Origin: Rhodocyclaceae bacterium
GTDB lineage: Bacteria; Pseudomonadota; Gammaproteobacteria; Burkholderiales; Rhodocyclaceae
NCBI GenBank assembly: GCA_030681195.1
Contig: JAUXXJ010000045.1
Location: forward strand, 339,023 to 403,022
Length of the DNA: 64,000 bases
Direction: 5' to 3'
Part shown: positions 55,342-63,959 of the stretch, in pieces
Layout of the letters: every line of letters starts with the position of its first letter
How positions within the stretch are numbered: position 1 is the stretch's first letter
The notes under the pieces: generated by a model
The model's database searches: none
Seen by the model: the letters and a program-made list of their open reading frames with translations, nothing else
What the model was told of the DNA's origin: nothing
Made by a program: the position numbers and the translations under genes

Positions 55342-55854
55342 ATGAACATTCCCTATCGCCCATTGGCACTTGGTTTCATTGCGCTGGTCTTTTCCGTCCT
55401 CGTGCTGGAGCGCGCCCAGGCCGGTGGCAGCCACTTCTACGCGCCGGTTGCCGATCCCGTCGTCAAGGAGGAGTGCGGCAGTTGCCACCTGGCGTTTGCC
55501 CCATCGATGCTGCCGGCCAGTTCCTGGCAGCGCATGATGGGCGAGCTGAAGAATCACTTTGGCGACGATGCCAGTCTCGATGCGGACACCACAGCAAAAA
55601 TTGCCCGCTATCTCACCGCCAACGCGGCTGATGCGAGCGGCCGGCGCTACAGTGGCAAATTGCTGAAAGGCGTTGCTTTGAGCAGCGCACCGCAGCGCAT
55701 CACCGAACTGCCCAAGTGGGTGCGTGAACATCGCAAGGTGCCTGATTGGGAATGGCGCCACAAGGATGTGCGCACCAAGGCCAACTGTGTCGCCTGCCAT
55801 GCCGACGCCGAGCAGGGTTATTACGACGAACACAGTATCACCGCCAGAAAATGA
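55342..55854 (+). CDS. Dihaem cytochrome c (DHC-type)
   Basis: 170 residues. Signal peptide (LALGFIALVFSVLVLERAQA), haem sites CGSCH (residue about 48) and CVACH (residue about 152), and LAFAPSMLPASSWQRMMGEL. DHC is the usual electron donor to SHP and the two genes are normally adjacent. SD AAAGGAG. Stop overlaps the next gene's first ATG. Confidence 0.88.
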   Translation: MNIPYRPLALGFIALVFSVLVLERAQAGGSHFYAPVADPVVKEECGSCHLAFAPSMLPASSWQRMMGELKNHFGDDASLDADTTAKIARYLTANAADASGRRYSGKLLKGVALSSAPQRITELPKWVREHRKVPDWEWRHKDVRTKANCVACHADAEQGYYDEHSITARK

Positions 55855-57188
55855 TCCATCGAAACACCGCCATGAAAACCGTGCTGGCCAGTCTTTTCGT
55901 TCTCGTTGCCCTGGCCTGGGGCTGGGATGTTGCTACGAGCAGTCCCACCGGCGGGACTCTGCCGTGGGCGGTACGGCAGCAGGGCCTTTACCTGAGCGGG
56001 TTGCTGTCCATCGCCATGATGTCGCTGGCGATGTTTCTGGCGGCGCGTCCGGCTTGGCTCGAAGGGCCGTTCGGCGGGCTGGATCGCATGTACCGTACTC
56101 ATAAGTGGGCTGGCATCCTTGCCGTTGGCTTTGCCGCCGTGCATTGGCTGATCGAAATGTCGAGCGACATCCTCAAGGCCATGATCGGCCGCGAGGGGCG
56201 TGCGCCGAAGGAAAAATTCACTGGCTTCCTCGAAGTGCTACGTGACCTCGCCGAAGACATGGGCGAGTGGGCGATCTACGCCGTGCTGGCGATGCTGGTG
56301 CTGACGCTGTGGAAGCGTTTCCCGTATCGGTCCTGGCGCTTTCTCCATCAGTCCATGCCGGTGCTTTACCTGATGCTGGCTTTTCATGCCGCACTGCTGG
56401 CACCGGCCGCTTACTGGGCGCAGCCGGTCGGCGTGCTGCTCGCGCTGCTGCTCTGTGCCGGCGCGGTTGGCAGTGTGCAGGCGCTGGCCGGGCGCATCGG
56501 CCGCGCGCGGCGGGTCGGCGGCAGCATTGTCGCCATCGAGCGTCCCGCGCCCGACATCGTCGCCGTGCGCTGCCAACTGGGCGACGGTTGGCGCGGGCAT
56601 CGCCCCGGCCAGTTCGCCTTCATCACCTTCGACCCGAAGGAAGGGCCGCATCCCTTCACCATCGCCAGCGCGGATCGGGGCGACCGTCGCATCGAGTTCC
56701 AGATCAAGGCGCTGGGCGACTACACCCGTGGCCTCGCCGGCCGGCTCCAGGCCGGGCAGGTCGTGAAGATCGAAGGTCCCTATGGCCGCTTCGACATTGC
56801 CCGCCACAATCCGCAAGCACAGCAAATCTGGATCGCTGCGGGCATCGGCGTCACGCCTTTCCTCGCCTGGCTCGAATCTTTCCAGGCCAATCCCGTAGAT
56901 GCCCCCGCCGCCGATCTGCATTACTGCACGCGGGATCGCGCCACCGACCCCTTCGTCGCCCGCCTCGAATCCCTCTGCGCGCCCTTGTCCGGCATCCGCC
57001 TGCACGTGCATGGCGCCCTGCAGGGAGAAGTATTGAGTGCCAGCAAGGTGACTGCCAAGGACAACGTCCGTCGCACCGAAGTCTGGTTCTGCGGCCCGCA
57101 AGGCCTGGCGGAGAGTCTGCGCAAAGGCCTGCACACCGTCATGGGCGGCAAGCTTAGCTTCCATCAGGAAGCGTTCGAGATGCGTTGA
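55851..57188 (+). CDS. Ferric reductase-like transmembrane flavoprotein
   Basis: About 445 residues. N-terminal ferric-reductase-like membrane domain with paired haem-ligand histidines (HKWAGILAVGFAAVHWLIEM; RFLHQSMPVLYLMLAFHAAL), then an FAD/NAD-binding domain (GHRPGQFAFITFD, HPFTIAS, GIGVTPFLAWLES, WFCGPQGLAESL). Likely moves electrons from NAD(P)H across the membrane to the adjacent cytochromes. ATG 55851 overlaps the dihaem gene stop; ATG 55872 is the alternative. Confidence 0.88.
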   Translation: MIHRNTAMKTVLASLFVLVALAWGWDVATSSPTGGTLPWAVRQQGLYLSGLLSIAMMSLAMFLAARPAWLEGPFGGLDRMYRTHKWAGILAVGFAAVHWLIEMSSDILKAMIGREGRAPKEKFTGFLEVLRDLAEDMGEWAIYAVLAMLVLTLWKRFPYRSWRFLHQSMPVLYLMLAFHAALLAPAAYWAQPVGVLLALLLCAGAVGSVQALAGRIGRARRVGGSIVAIERPAPDIVAVRCQLGDGWRGHRPGQFAFITFDPKEGPHPFTIASADRGDRRIEFQIKALGDYTRGLAGRLQAGQVVKIEGPYGRFDIARHNPQAQQIWIAAGIGVTPFLAWLESFQANPVDAPAADLHYCTRDRATDPFVARLESLCAPLSGIRLHVHGALQGEVLSASKVTAKDNVRRTEVWFCGPQGLAESLRKGLHTVMGGKLSFHQEAFEMR

Positions 57189-57211
57189 AAAGTCGGCGCA
57201 GCCGAGACGGT
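57188..57211 (+). repeat. Dispersed 24-bp repeat, copy 14 (intergenic)
   Basis: AAAAGTCGGCGCAGC then CGAGACGGT; its first base is the last base of the stop codon of the ferric reductase-like gene. Two mismatches to the 15-base core. Confidence 0.8.
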
Positions 57212-57252
57212 CGTTAGCCCTTTCTTAAGCTTCAGCAGTCATACTGATAATC

Positions 57253-58491
57253 ATGACTTCACTATCCTTACTGCTTTGGATTTTCCTCGGCCTTACGCTG
57301 CAGGTTGCCATTTGGCTTGGTATCGAGTTCTGGCGCCACTGGGCGGAATATCGCGTGTTGAAAAATGGCGATGCGCATCAACAGGTGCCGGATGCCGTGA
57401 GTGAACCCGCGCTGGCTTCGGCGTGGACGGGGTTGCGGTCATTTCGGGTTGATCGCAAGGTGATCGAGGATGCGGCAGGCACGATCTGCTCCTTCTATCT
57501 TGTACCGACGGATGGTCAGCCCCTTGCCAGCTTCCTGCCGGGCCAATTCCTCACCTTCCGGCTGGATCTGCCGACGGAGCAGATCATCCGCTGTTATTCG
57601 CTGTCCGATGCGCCACACCCGGATTACTACCGGGTGTCGATCAAGCGCGTGCCCGCGCCTGCGGGCAGCGATCTGCCGCCGGGGCGTTCATCGAACCACT
57701 TCCACGATCATGTCAGCGTCGGCGACACCCTGCAGGTGCGCGCGCCGGGCGGCCACTTCCATATCGACCGCAGCGATGCGCCAGTGGTGCTGATCGGCGG
57801 CGGCATCGGCATTACGCCGATGCTCTCTATGTTGCACTGGTGCCTCGCCGAGCAGCCGGGACGCGAGGCCTGGCTGTTCTATGGCGTGCGCAACAGTCGC
57901 GAGCCGGTGATGAAGGCGCAGCTTGAAGCTCTGGTGGCCGCCCACCCGAATTTCCATGTGCGCTTCTGTTTCAGCGATCCTTTGCCGGAAGACGAGGTCG
58001 GGCGCGATTACCAGCACCATGGCCGTGTTGATGTCGCTCTATTCAGAACAGCGCTCCCCCTCAAGCCCTATAACTTCTACATCTGCGGCCCGACGCCGAT
58101 GATGGAGAGTCTGGTCGCGGCGCTTGAAGACTGGGGCGTGCCGGAAGCACGCATTCATTTCGAGGCGTTTGGTCCGGCTTCGATCAAGCGCAAGCCGGCC
58201 GTGGCCAGTGTGGCGCCAGTCGAGATGGCGGCGAGCGATATCGTCGTCACCTTCGCCAAGTCAGGCAAACAATTGCCCTGGCGACCGGCTTCGGGCAGCT
58301 TGCTCGACTTCGCCGAGGCCAACGGCATCCGCGTCGATTCCGGCTGTCGCGCCGGCGGTTGCGGCAGTTGCCAGACGACGATCCAATCCGGCGAGGTCGC
58401 CTATCGCAATCCGCCTGACTACGATCCCGAGCCGGGCACTTGCCTGCTGTGCACCTGTACGCCCAAAACCAGCGTGACCCTGGAGGCATGA
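57253..58491 (+). CDS. Flavoreductase with C-terminal 2Fe-2S ferredoxin domain
   Basis: 412 residues. One N-terminal membrane helix (LLLWIFLGLTLQVAIWLGIE), FAD domain (PGQFLTFRL, RCYSLSDAP), NAD domain (GGGIGITPMLSMLHW, YICGPTPMMESLV), and a plant-type ferredoxin with ligands in SGCRAGGCGSCQ and CLLC. Layout resembles Hcr/oxygenase reductases fused to ferredoxin. It probably passes NAD(P)H electrons to the next two gene products. Confidence 0.9.
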   Translation: MTSLSLLLWIFLGLTLQVAIWLGIEFWRHWAEYRVLKNGDAHQQVPDAVSEPALASAWTGLRSFRVDRKVIEDAAGTICSFYLVPTDGQPLASFLPGQFLTFRLDLPTEQIIRCYSLSDAPHPDYYRVSIKRVPAPAGSDLPPGRSSNHFHDHVSVGDTLQVRAPGGHFHIDRSDAPVVLIGGGIGITPMLSMLHWCLAEQPGREAWLFYGVRNSREPVMKAQLEALVAAHPNFHVRFCFSDPLPEDEVGRDYQHHGRVDVALFRTALPLKPYNFYICGPTPMMESLVAALEDWGVPEARIHFEAFGPASIKRKPAVASVAPVEMAASDIVVTFAKSGKQLPWRPASGSLLDFAEANGIRVDSGCRAGGCGSCQTTIQSGEVAYRNPPDYDPEPGTCLLCTCTPKTSVTLEA

Positions 58492-59069
58492 TGACATCTG
58501 CACTTTGGTATCGCCATATCCTGCCCTTCACGCTGCTGCTCGGCCTGCTGGCCGTCGCCACGCTGGCTGGTGACTGGTTGTTGCATCGCTTTGATCTGGT
58601 CTGGGTCGGCCGTTATCTCGGCATTCCCGGCACCTTGCTGATCATCGGCTCGCTGTTCTATTCGCTAAGGAAGCGCAAGATCATCACCTCCGGCAACGTC
58701 AAATCCTGGCTCAGCATGCACGAGGTCGGCACCTGGCTTGGTTCGCTGATGGTGCTGCTGCATGCCGGCATCCACTTCAATGCCATCCTGCCCTGGCTGG
58801 CGACGGTAGCGATGGGCGTGAATGTGATCAGCGGCATGGTCGGCAAGCTGCTGCTGGCGCGTTCGCGCGAACATGTGCTGGGGCAGCGTGATCACTACCA
58901 GTTGCGCGGCCTGTCGAAAGACGAGGTGGAGCGCGCAGTTTTCTGGGATGCCGTCACGCTCGATGCCATGACCAAATGGCGCAAGATACATATCCCGATC
59001 TTCATCGTCTTTGCCGTGCTGGCACTGGGCCACATCATCAGCATCTTTCTGTTCTGGGGCTGGATATGA
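58488..59069 (+). CDS. Membrane b-type cytochrome-like protein
   Basis: 193 residues, four hydrophobic helices. Histidines in or near helices (MHEVGTWLGSLMVLLHAGIH; IHIPIFIVFAVLALGHIISI) could ligate haem b. SD TGGAGG; ATG overlaps the flavoreductase stop. Likely quinone or electron conduit for the multihaem cytochrome that follows. No precise family name. Confidence 0.8.
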   Translation: MMTSALWYRHILPFTLLLGLLAVATLAGDWLLHRFDLVWVGRYLGIPGTLLIIGSLFYSLRKRKIITSGNVKSWLSMHEVGTWLGSLMVLLHAGIHFNAILPWLATVAMGVNVISGMVGKLLLARSREHVLGQRDHYQLRGLSKDEVERAVFWDAVTLDAMTKWRKIHIPIFIVFAVLALGHIISIFLFWGWI

Positions 59070-59833
59070 GCCGCACCGTGAAATGGATTCTCGCAGCGAA
59101 TCTGCTGGCGCTGGCTGTGCTGGCCTTCGTCTATCCGCACCTGATGGTCGGGCCGGGCAAGCTGATTCCGGGCCACGCCAAGCTGGAGGCAGACTGCTTT
59201 GCCTGTCATGCGTCATTTACCGGTGCCGACTCGCAACGCTGCATCACCTGTCACAAACCGGCGGACATCGGCCGCCTGAACACGGTGGGTCTGCCTATTG
59301 TGAAGCCGCTGACCAGTATGCCTTTCCACCAGAAACTGATCAATGATGACTGCGTGGCCTGCCACAGCGACCATGCCGGCGTGAAGCGTTTCCGTCCCAC
59401 CGGGCATTTCAACCATCGCCTGTTACAGAAGGCGACACGCGACGAATGCCAGGGTTGCCACAAGTCCCCCAAGGACAGTCTGCACCAGCAGATCACTGGC
59501 AACTGCAGTCAGTGCCACAGCCAGGAAAAATGGACGCCAGCGACTTTTGATCACGCCAAGTATTTCGAGCTTGATCGCGACCACAATGTCAAATGCGTCA
59601 CCTGCCACGAACGTAACGACTACAGCCGCTACACTTGCTATGGCTGCCATGAGCACTCACCGCAGAAGATCCGCCGCGAACATATCGAAGAAGGTATTCG
59701 CGACTTTGATAACTGTGTCGAATGCCACCGCAATGCCGACGAGCACGACATTCGCGGCCCATTTGGTAGAGAAGGCAAAGGGGGAAAGGGTGAGCGCAAG
59801 CGCGACGGCAGGAAACACGATGACGATGATTGA
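59066..59833 (+). CDS. Eight-haem c-type cytochrome
   Basis: 255 residues with eight CXXCH motifs (CFACH, CITCH, CVACH, CQGCH, CSQCH, CVTCH, CYGCH, CVECH). The N-terminal hydrophobic helix (WILAANLLALAVLAFVYPHL) is an uncleaved anchor or signal. The spacing resembles class III / NapC-like multihaem carriers. The tail is unusual: a run of Gly, Lys and Arg ending in four Asp. ATG overlaps the upstream stop, so the three genes form one operon. Confidence 0.88.
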   Translation: MSRTVKWILAANLLALAVLAFVYPHLMVGPGKLIPGHAKLEADCFACHASFTGADSQRCITCHKPADIGRLNTVGLPIVKPLTSMPFHQKLINDDCVACHSDHAGVKRFRPTGHFNHRLLQKATRDECQGCHKSPKDSLHQQITGNCSQCHSQEKWTPATFDHAKYFELDRDHNVKCVTCHERNDYSRYTCYGCHEHSPQKIRREHIEEGIRDFDNCVECHRNADEHDIRGPFGREGKGGKGERKRDGRKHDDDD

Positions 59834-59886
59834 CAGCCACCCTGCCGCAGAATAAAAGCCTTTCTGGCGAGAAATCAGGCCCCCGT

Positions 59887-60330
59887 TTAGCGCGTGCGGT
59901 AGGCGGCGTGGCAGCCGATGCAGGTATTGAGGAGCGCGGGCAATTTCTCCAGCGCCGCTTGTTGGTTGCCGCTGCTGGCTATCTGGGCGAATTCACTCGC
60001 GACGGCATGGCCATTGCGCCCGAGTTCGTGCATCGCTGCGGGCATCTGCGGGCCGGGGCGGGCATCGAAGGGCAGCCGGGCATTCTTTCCCATCGCGGAT
60101 TTGCCGAGCCGGATTTCGGCCACCTGACCGGCTTCCTTCACCTTGTTTTCGGCGAGCAGCGTGAGAATTTCGTTGAAGGCCATCAGGTTGTCGAGCATTT
60201 CCTGACGCAGGGTTTCCTGTGCCGCCGGTGTCAGCGGGGCCAATTGACGGTTATCTTCGGCGAATGCCGGCCGCAAGCTGAGGCCGGCGAGGAGCAACAA
60301 TATGTGGAGGGCGGGGAGCGTGCGCTTCAT
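59887..60330 (-). CDS. Cytochrome c'-like (class II) protein
   Basis: 147 residues. Signal peptide (LHILLLLAGLSLRPAFAED), a helical body, and one haem site CIGCH near the C-terminus with following AAYR, as in class II cytochromes. Such proteins bind NO or act as carriers. Convergent with the eight-haem gene and divergent from a sensor kinase. Confidence 0.85.
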   Translation of the reverse strand: MKRTLPALHILLLLAGLSLRPAFAEDNRQLAPLTPAAQETLRQEMLDNLMAFNEILTLLAENKVKEAGQVAEIRLGKSAMGKNARLPFDARPGPQMPAAMHELGRNGHAVASEFAQIASSGNQQAALEKLPALLNTCIGCHAAYRTR

Positions 60331-60381
60331 GTGAATTCCTTGTTTTAGTCGATGCAGACTGCATTAGAGCATGGCGAACCT

Positions 60382-60405
60382 GCCGTCCCGCCAGCGCCGA
60401 CTTTT
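60382..60405 (-). repeat. Dispersed 24-bp repeat, copy 15
   Basis: Perfect core followed by CGGGACGGC on the minus strand, about 70 bases upstream of the kinase start at 60473. A longer in-frame ORF from 60371 would translate it as PSRQRRLF, which I consider non-coding. Confidence 0.9.
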
Positions 60406-60472
60406 TCTACCCAGCCTACTCGCCTCAGCTTTCCGTTGCCTTCGGGCCAGGGACTGGGGCACACTACGGCGC

Positions 60473-62227
60473 ATGAACTCCGTTTCAGTCATCCCCCAGC
60501 CACGGCGCGTCAAGGCCAGATTCATCGGCCCCTTCACCGTGGCCTTGCTGTTCATCCTGATGGTTTTCTCGCTGGCCTTCTACTGGGTCGGTACGCACAT
60601 CCGCGAGCGTGATCTGGCCGAGCGCTCGGCGGCGGTGGCTAACCTGTTTGCCCAAAAGCTCGACAAGGACACCAACCTGATGATGGCGGCCATGCGTGCC
60701 ATGATGACCAACGCCGCGATGGAGGCAGCGGTTCGCCAGGGCGACCGTGCCGGACTGGCGCGTCAGGGCAGTGATCTATTTGCGTCTTTGCGCGACGATC
60801 ATCGGATCACCCACCTCTATCTGACCCGTCCCGATTACGTTAATGTCTATCGCTTTCACAGTCCCGATGAATATGGTGATGTGATCAAGCATGTGGTGTT
60901 GAAGCAGGCAATGGAAAGTCAGCGGGCCACTCATGGTCTCGCACTGGGCGTGATGGGAACGCTGACTTTGCGATTGGTGGTGCCGTGGCAGCGTAACGGC
61001 GAGTTGCTTGGGTATCTCGAAGTCGGCGAGGAGATCGAGCATCTGATCGATGAAATTCACGACAGCCTGAAGGTTGATTTGCTGGTGCTGGTCGACAAGC
61101 AATATCTGACGATAGAGCAGTGGGCACGCGGTCAGGCGTTGATGAAACGCAGCGGGAACTGGGATCGCTTTAAAACCCATGCCGTGCTGGCGCAGACATC
61201 GGCGCAACTGCCCGACGCACTCGATGACGCACGCATGAGAAAAGTGCTGGCCGGACAGACGGCCGAGATCGACGATGCCGGACGGTCCCTGCATCTGGCC
61301 ACCGTACCGATCCACGATGCGGGTGGGCGACACCTGGGTGATCTGGTGGTGATGCGCGACATCACGGCGCTGGTGAATGCCTTTCATGGCTCGATCCTCA
61401 CCGTCACCCTGATCAGCCTGTTGGCAGCAGCAGGCGTACTGGCCATTTTCTATCTGGCGCTGGATCGGGTTGAGCGTGACTACCAGCGCCAGCATGATCT
61501 CGAACACCAATTGCTGCATCTCGATACCGAACACCGGCGCATTTTGCAGATGGAAAAGCTTTCCGCACTGGGCACCATGGTGGGCAGCATTGCCCATCAG
61601 CTCAACAATCCGCTGGTCGGCGTGGTCAATCTGGCCCAACTGGCCGAGCGTGGGGCCGATGATCCGGTGCGCACGCGCGAGTTGTTGCGCGACATTCGCA
61701 GTGCGGGCGAGGACTGTCGCGCCTTCGTCAAGCGTATGCTGGCGTTTACCAAGGTGTCCAGTTTCGAGAGTCGGCCGACGCTGATGGCCAATCTGATCGA
61801 GGATACGGTGCTGTTGTTCCGCCAGACCGAGAAGCAGCATTTGCCCGTGGATGTGCAGTTGCCAGATGAGCCGGCGGTGCTGACGGTCGATCCGATTCTG
61901 GTCCGCCATGCCCTGTTTAACTTGTTGGTCAATGCGGCACAGGCCATGGAGTCGCAGGGTGCCATCGTGATAGCGCTGCAACGCGAGGTGGATGCGGCGC
62001 GCAATCTGCCCGGCTGGTCACTGAGCGTGACGGACCATGGCCGCGGCATGCCCCCGGAAGTGCTGGAAAAGATCTTCGTGCCGTTTTACACCACCCGTAG
62101 CGACGGCACCGGGCTGGGATTGCCCGTGGTGCAGCATGTGGCGCTACTGCACGATGGCCAGGTGACGGTGCAAAGCGATCCAGGACATGGCACGCGTTTT
62201 GCAATCTGGTTACCGGAATTACCGTAA
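60473..62227 (+). CDS. Cache-type sensor histidine kinase (NtrB class)
   Basis: 584 residues. Helices FTVALLFILMVFSLAFYWVG and ILTVTLISLLAAAGVLAIFY flank a periplasmic sensor of about 270 residues resembling a double cache domain (LYLTRPDYVNVYRF). H-box GSIAHQLNNPLVGVVNLAQL, N-box NLLVNAAQAM, G-boxes DHGRGMPPE and GTGLGLPV. Start at ATG 60473; the upstream frame from 60371 runs through a repeat copy. Partner of the adjacent NtrC-type regulator. Confidence 0.92.
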   Translation: MNSVSVIPQPRRVKARFIGPFTVALLFILMVFSLAFYWVGTHIRERDLAERSAAVANLFAQKLDKDTNLMMAAMRAMMTNAAMEAAVRQGDRAGLARQGSDLFASLRDDHRITHLYLTRPDYVNVYRFHSPDEYGDVIKHVVLKQAMESQRATHGLALGVMGTLTLRLVVPWQRNGELLGYLEVGEEIEHLIDEIHDSLKVDLLVLVDKQYLTIEQWARGQALMKRSGNWDRFKTHAVLAQTSAQLPDALDDARMRKVLAGQTAEIDDAGRSLHLATVPIHDAGGRHLGDLVVMRDITALVNAFHGSILTVTLISLLAAAGVLAIFYLALDRVERDYQRQHDLEHQLLHLDTEHRRILQMEKLSALGTMVGSIAHQLNNPLVGVVNLAQLAERGADDPVRTRELLRDIRSAGEDCRAFVKRMLAFTKVSSFESRPTLMANLIEDTVLLFRQTEKQHLPVDVQLPDEPAVLTVDPILVRHALFNLLVNAAQAMESQGAIVIALQREVDAARNLPGWSLSVTDHGRGMPPEVLEKIFVPFYTTRSDGTGLGLPVVQHVALLHDGQVTVQSDPGHGTRFAIWLPELP

Positions 62228-62249
62228 ACCATCCTCTCCCCTGCCTGAC

Positions 62250-63620
62250 ATGCTGCCCAAAATACTGGTTGTCGACGATGATCGCCACACCCGCACCTTG
62301 CTTGAGCGGCTGCTTGCCAATAGCGCCAAGTTGAGCATGGCGACCGATGGCGCCGAGGCGCGCCGCCTGTTTGCAGACGACGATTTCCATCTGGTGCTGA
62401 TGGATCAGTGCCTGCCCGACGCCAACGGGATTGATTTGCTGCGCGAATTCCGCGTCCGTCGCCCGCGTCTGGTGGCAATCCTGATGACCGGTTTTGCTGA
62501 CGTGCGTGATGCCGTGGCGGCGGTGCGCGAGGGTTTGTTCGACTATCTGACCAAGCCGTTCGAGGATCTGGAGGCGCTGGAGGCGGTCATCGGCAAGGCC
62601 CTCGAACTCGACCGGGCCTATCGTGAAATTGATGGTTTGCGCGCGCAACTGGCCAGCGAATCCGGGCAGCCGGCGCTGATTGGCCAGTCGCTGGCGATGG
62701 AGCGTGTACTCGGTCAGATACGTCAGGTGGCGGGTCTCGATACCACCGTGTTGCTGGAGGGCGAGAGCGGCACCGGCAAGGATCTCGCCGCCAAATTGAT
62801 CCACACGCTGAGCACGCGCGCAGACAAGCCCTTCCTGGAGGTCAACTGCGGCGGGCTACCGGAAACCCTGCTGGAAAGCCTGCTGTTTGGCTACGAGAAG
62901 GGGGCATTTACGGGGGCTGGCCAGGCCAATGCCGGCTACTTTGAGAAGGCCCATGGCGGTAATTTGTTCCTCGACGAAATCGCCGACATGAGTCCCAAGC
63001 TGCAGAGCAGCCTGCTGCGCGTGCTGCAGGATCACAGCTTTACGCGCATCGGTAGCACGCATCTTCGCAAGGCCGATTTCCGTCTGATCTGTGCCACCAA
63101 CCGTCCGCTGCTGGCCGAGGTCAAGGCGGGGCGCTTCCGCGAGGATCTGTATTACCGCATCGCCGTGGTCGCCGTGCGCATGCCCCCGCTGCGTGAGCGT
63201 GCGGGCGATATCGTGCCGCTGGCCATGCACTTCCTCGACCATTACAACAATAAATTCGGCAAGGCCTGTGGCCCGCTGACGCCGGCGGCGGTGCAGGTGC
63301 TGGAAGCCTGTCGCTGGGAGGGAAATGTGCGGCAACTGCAGCACTGCATCGAGCGTGCCGTGGCACTGCATGTGGGTGGCCCGCTGGATCACACGCACCT
63401 GTGTCCCCTGGATGAACCAACCGGGCTGGCCGCGGCCATGCCAGACACTTCGGCCCCCCTAGGTTATCAGGAAGCGCGGGCTGCGTTTGAGCGCGATTAT
63501 CTGCGTCGTCTGTTCGATCAGGCCGGCGGCAATGTGTCGGAGGCCGCACGGCTATCCGGCATCCCTAGGCAGAACCTGTATGTGCGGATGAAGCGTTGGG
63601 GAATTGTCACGGAAAAGTGA
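62250..63620 (+). CDS. Sigma-54-dependent response regulator (NtrC family)
   Basis: 456 residues. Receiver (ILVVDDDRHTRTLLERLL; acceptor in VLMDQCLPDANG), AAA+ domain with P-loop GESGTGKD, the sigma-54 contact GAFTGA, Walker B GGNLFLDEIADM, and a Fis-type helix-turn-helix (AGGNVSEAARLSGIPRQNLY). Its last codons overlap the first of two inverted repeats that lie upstream of a sigma-54 promoter, suggesting a local circuit. Confidence 0.95.
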   Translation: MLPKILVVDDDRHTRTLLERLLANSAKLSMATDGAEARRLFADDDFHLVLMDQCLPDANGIDLLREFRVRRPRLVAILMTGFADVRDAVAAVREGLFDYLTKPFEDLEALEAVIGKALELDRAYREIDGLRAQLASESGQPALIGQSLAMERVLGQIRQVAGLDTTVLLEGESGTGKDLAAKLIHTLSTRADKPFLEVNCGGLPETLLESLLFGYEKGAFTGAGQANAGYFEKAHGGNLFLDEIADMSPKLQSSLLRVLQDHSFTRIGSTHLRKADFRLICATNRPLLAEVKAGRFREDLYYRIAVVAVRMPPLRERAGDIVPLAMHFLDHYNNKFGKACGPLTPAAVQVLEACRWEGNVRQLQHCIERAVALHVGGPLDHTHLCPLDEPTGLAAAMPDTSAPLGYQEARAAFERDYLRRLFDQAGGNVSEAARLSGIPRQNLYVRMKRWGIVTEK

Positions 63621-63642
63621 CGCGTGTCGCGAATGAGTGACA
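63605..63642. promoter_or_regulatory. Two tandem inverted repeats, likely enhancer for the NtrC-type regulator
   Basis: TGTCAC-N6-GTGACG (63605-63622) and TGTCGC-N6-GTGACA (63625-63642). Their centres are 20 bases apart, two helical turns. They lie about 90 bases upstream of a -24/-12 promoter, the usual enhancer geometry. Confidence 0.75.
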
Positions 63643-63707
63643 TCTATTAACAAGGCTGCATCGCCCATAAAGGCGTATTTCCCCCTGATTTCAGTGCTGA
63701 ACATGCA

Positions 63708-63722
63708 TGGCGCGAAGATTGC
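63708..63722 (+). promoter_or_regulatory. Sigma-54 (-24/-12) promoter
   Basis: TGGCGCGAAGATTGC matches the consensus TGGCAC-N5-TTGC with the invariant GG and GC separated by ten bases. Transcription should start near 63733 and run into the lipoprotein gene. Confidence 0.82.
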
Positions 63723-63763
63723 GTCAATTCACTCAGGTAATAACCCTATATGAGGTGAGTGAT

Positions 63764-63922
63764 ATGAAAAAACGTGCATTGATCATCGGCATTTCCATTT
63801 CGGCCATTGCCGCAGGCTGTGCCAGCCTATCCAACGATCTCGGTGGCGTAAATTGGGACAAGGGAAACGCGGAACAACCGCCTCGAAGGCGATCTGATTC
63901 TGCACGCTCATTAAATTTCTGA
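63764..63922 (+). CDS. Small predicted lipoprotein
   Basis: 52 residues: MKKRALIIGISISAIAAGC is a signal with lipobox AAGC; the mature part is only about 34 residues, charged and arginine-rich. SD GAGGTGAG. It lies behind the sigma-54 promoter and before a terminator, forming a monocistronic unit. Function unknown. An in-frame ATG at 63707 sits in the promoter and is not a start. Confidence 0.8.
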   Translation: MKKRALIIGISISAIAAGCASLSNDLGGVNWDKGNAEQPPRRRSDSARSLNF

Positions 63923-63924
63923 CT

Positions 63925-63959
63925 AAAACCGCTTCGAAACTCTGTTTCTGGGCGGTTTT
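63925..63959 (+). terminator. Terminator after the small lipoprotein gene
   Basis: AAAACCGC pairs with GCGGTTTT, with an inner GAAAC/GTTTC stem, three bases after the stop codon. A second hairpin (GCACCG / CGGTGC, 63967-63984) follows without a U-run. Confidence 0.75.
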
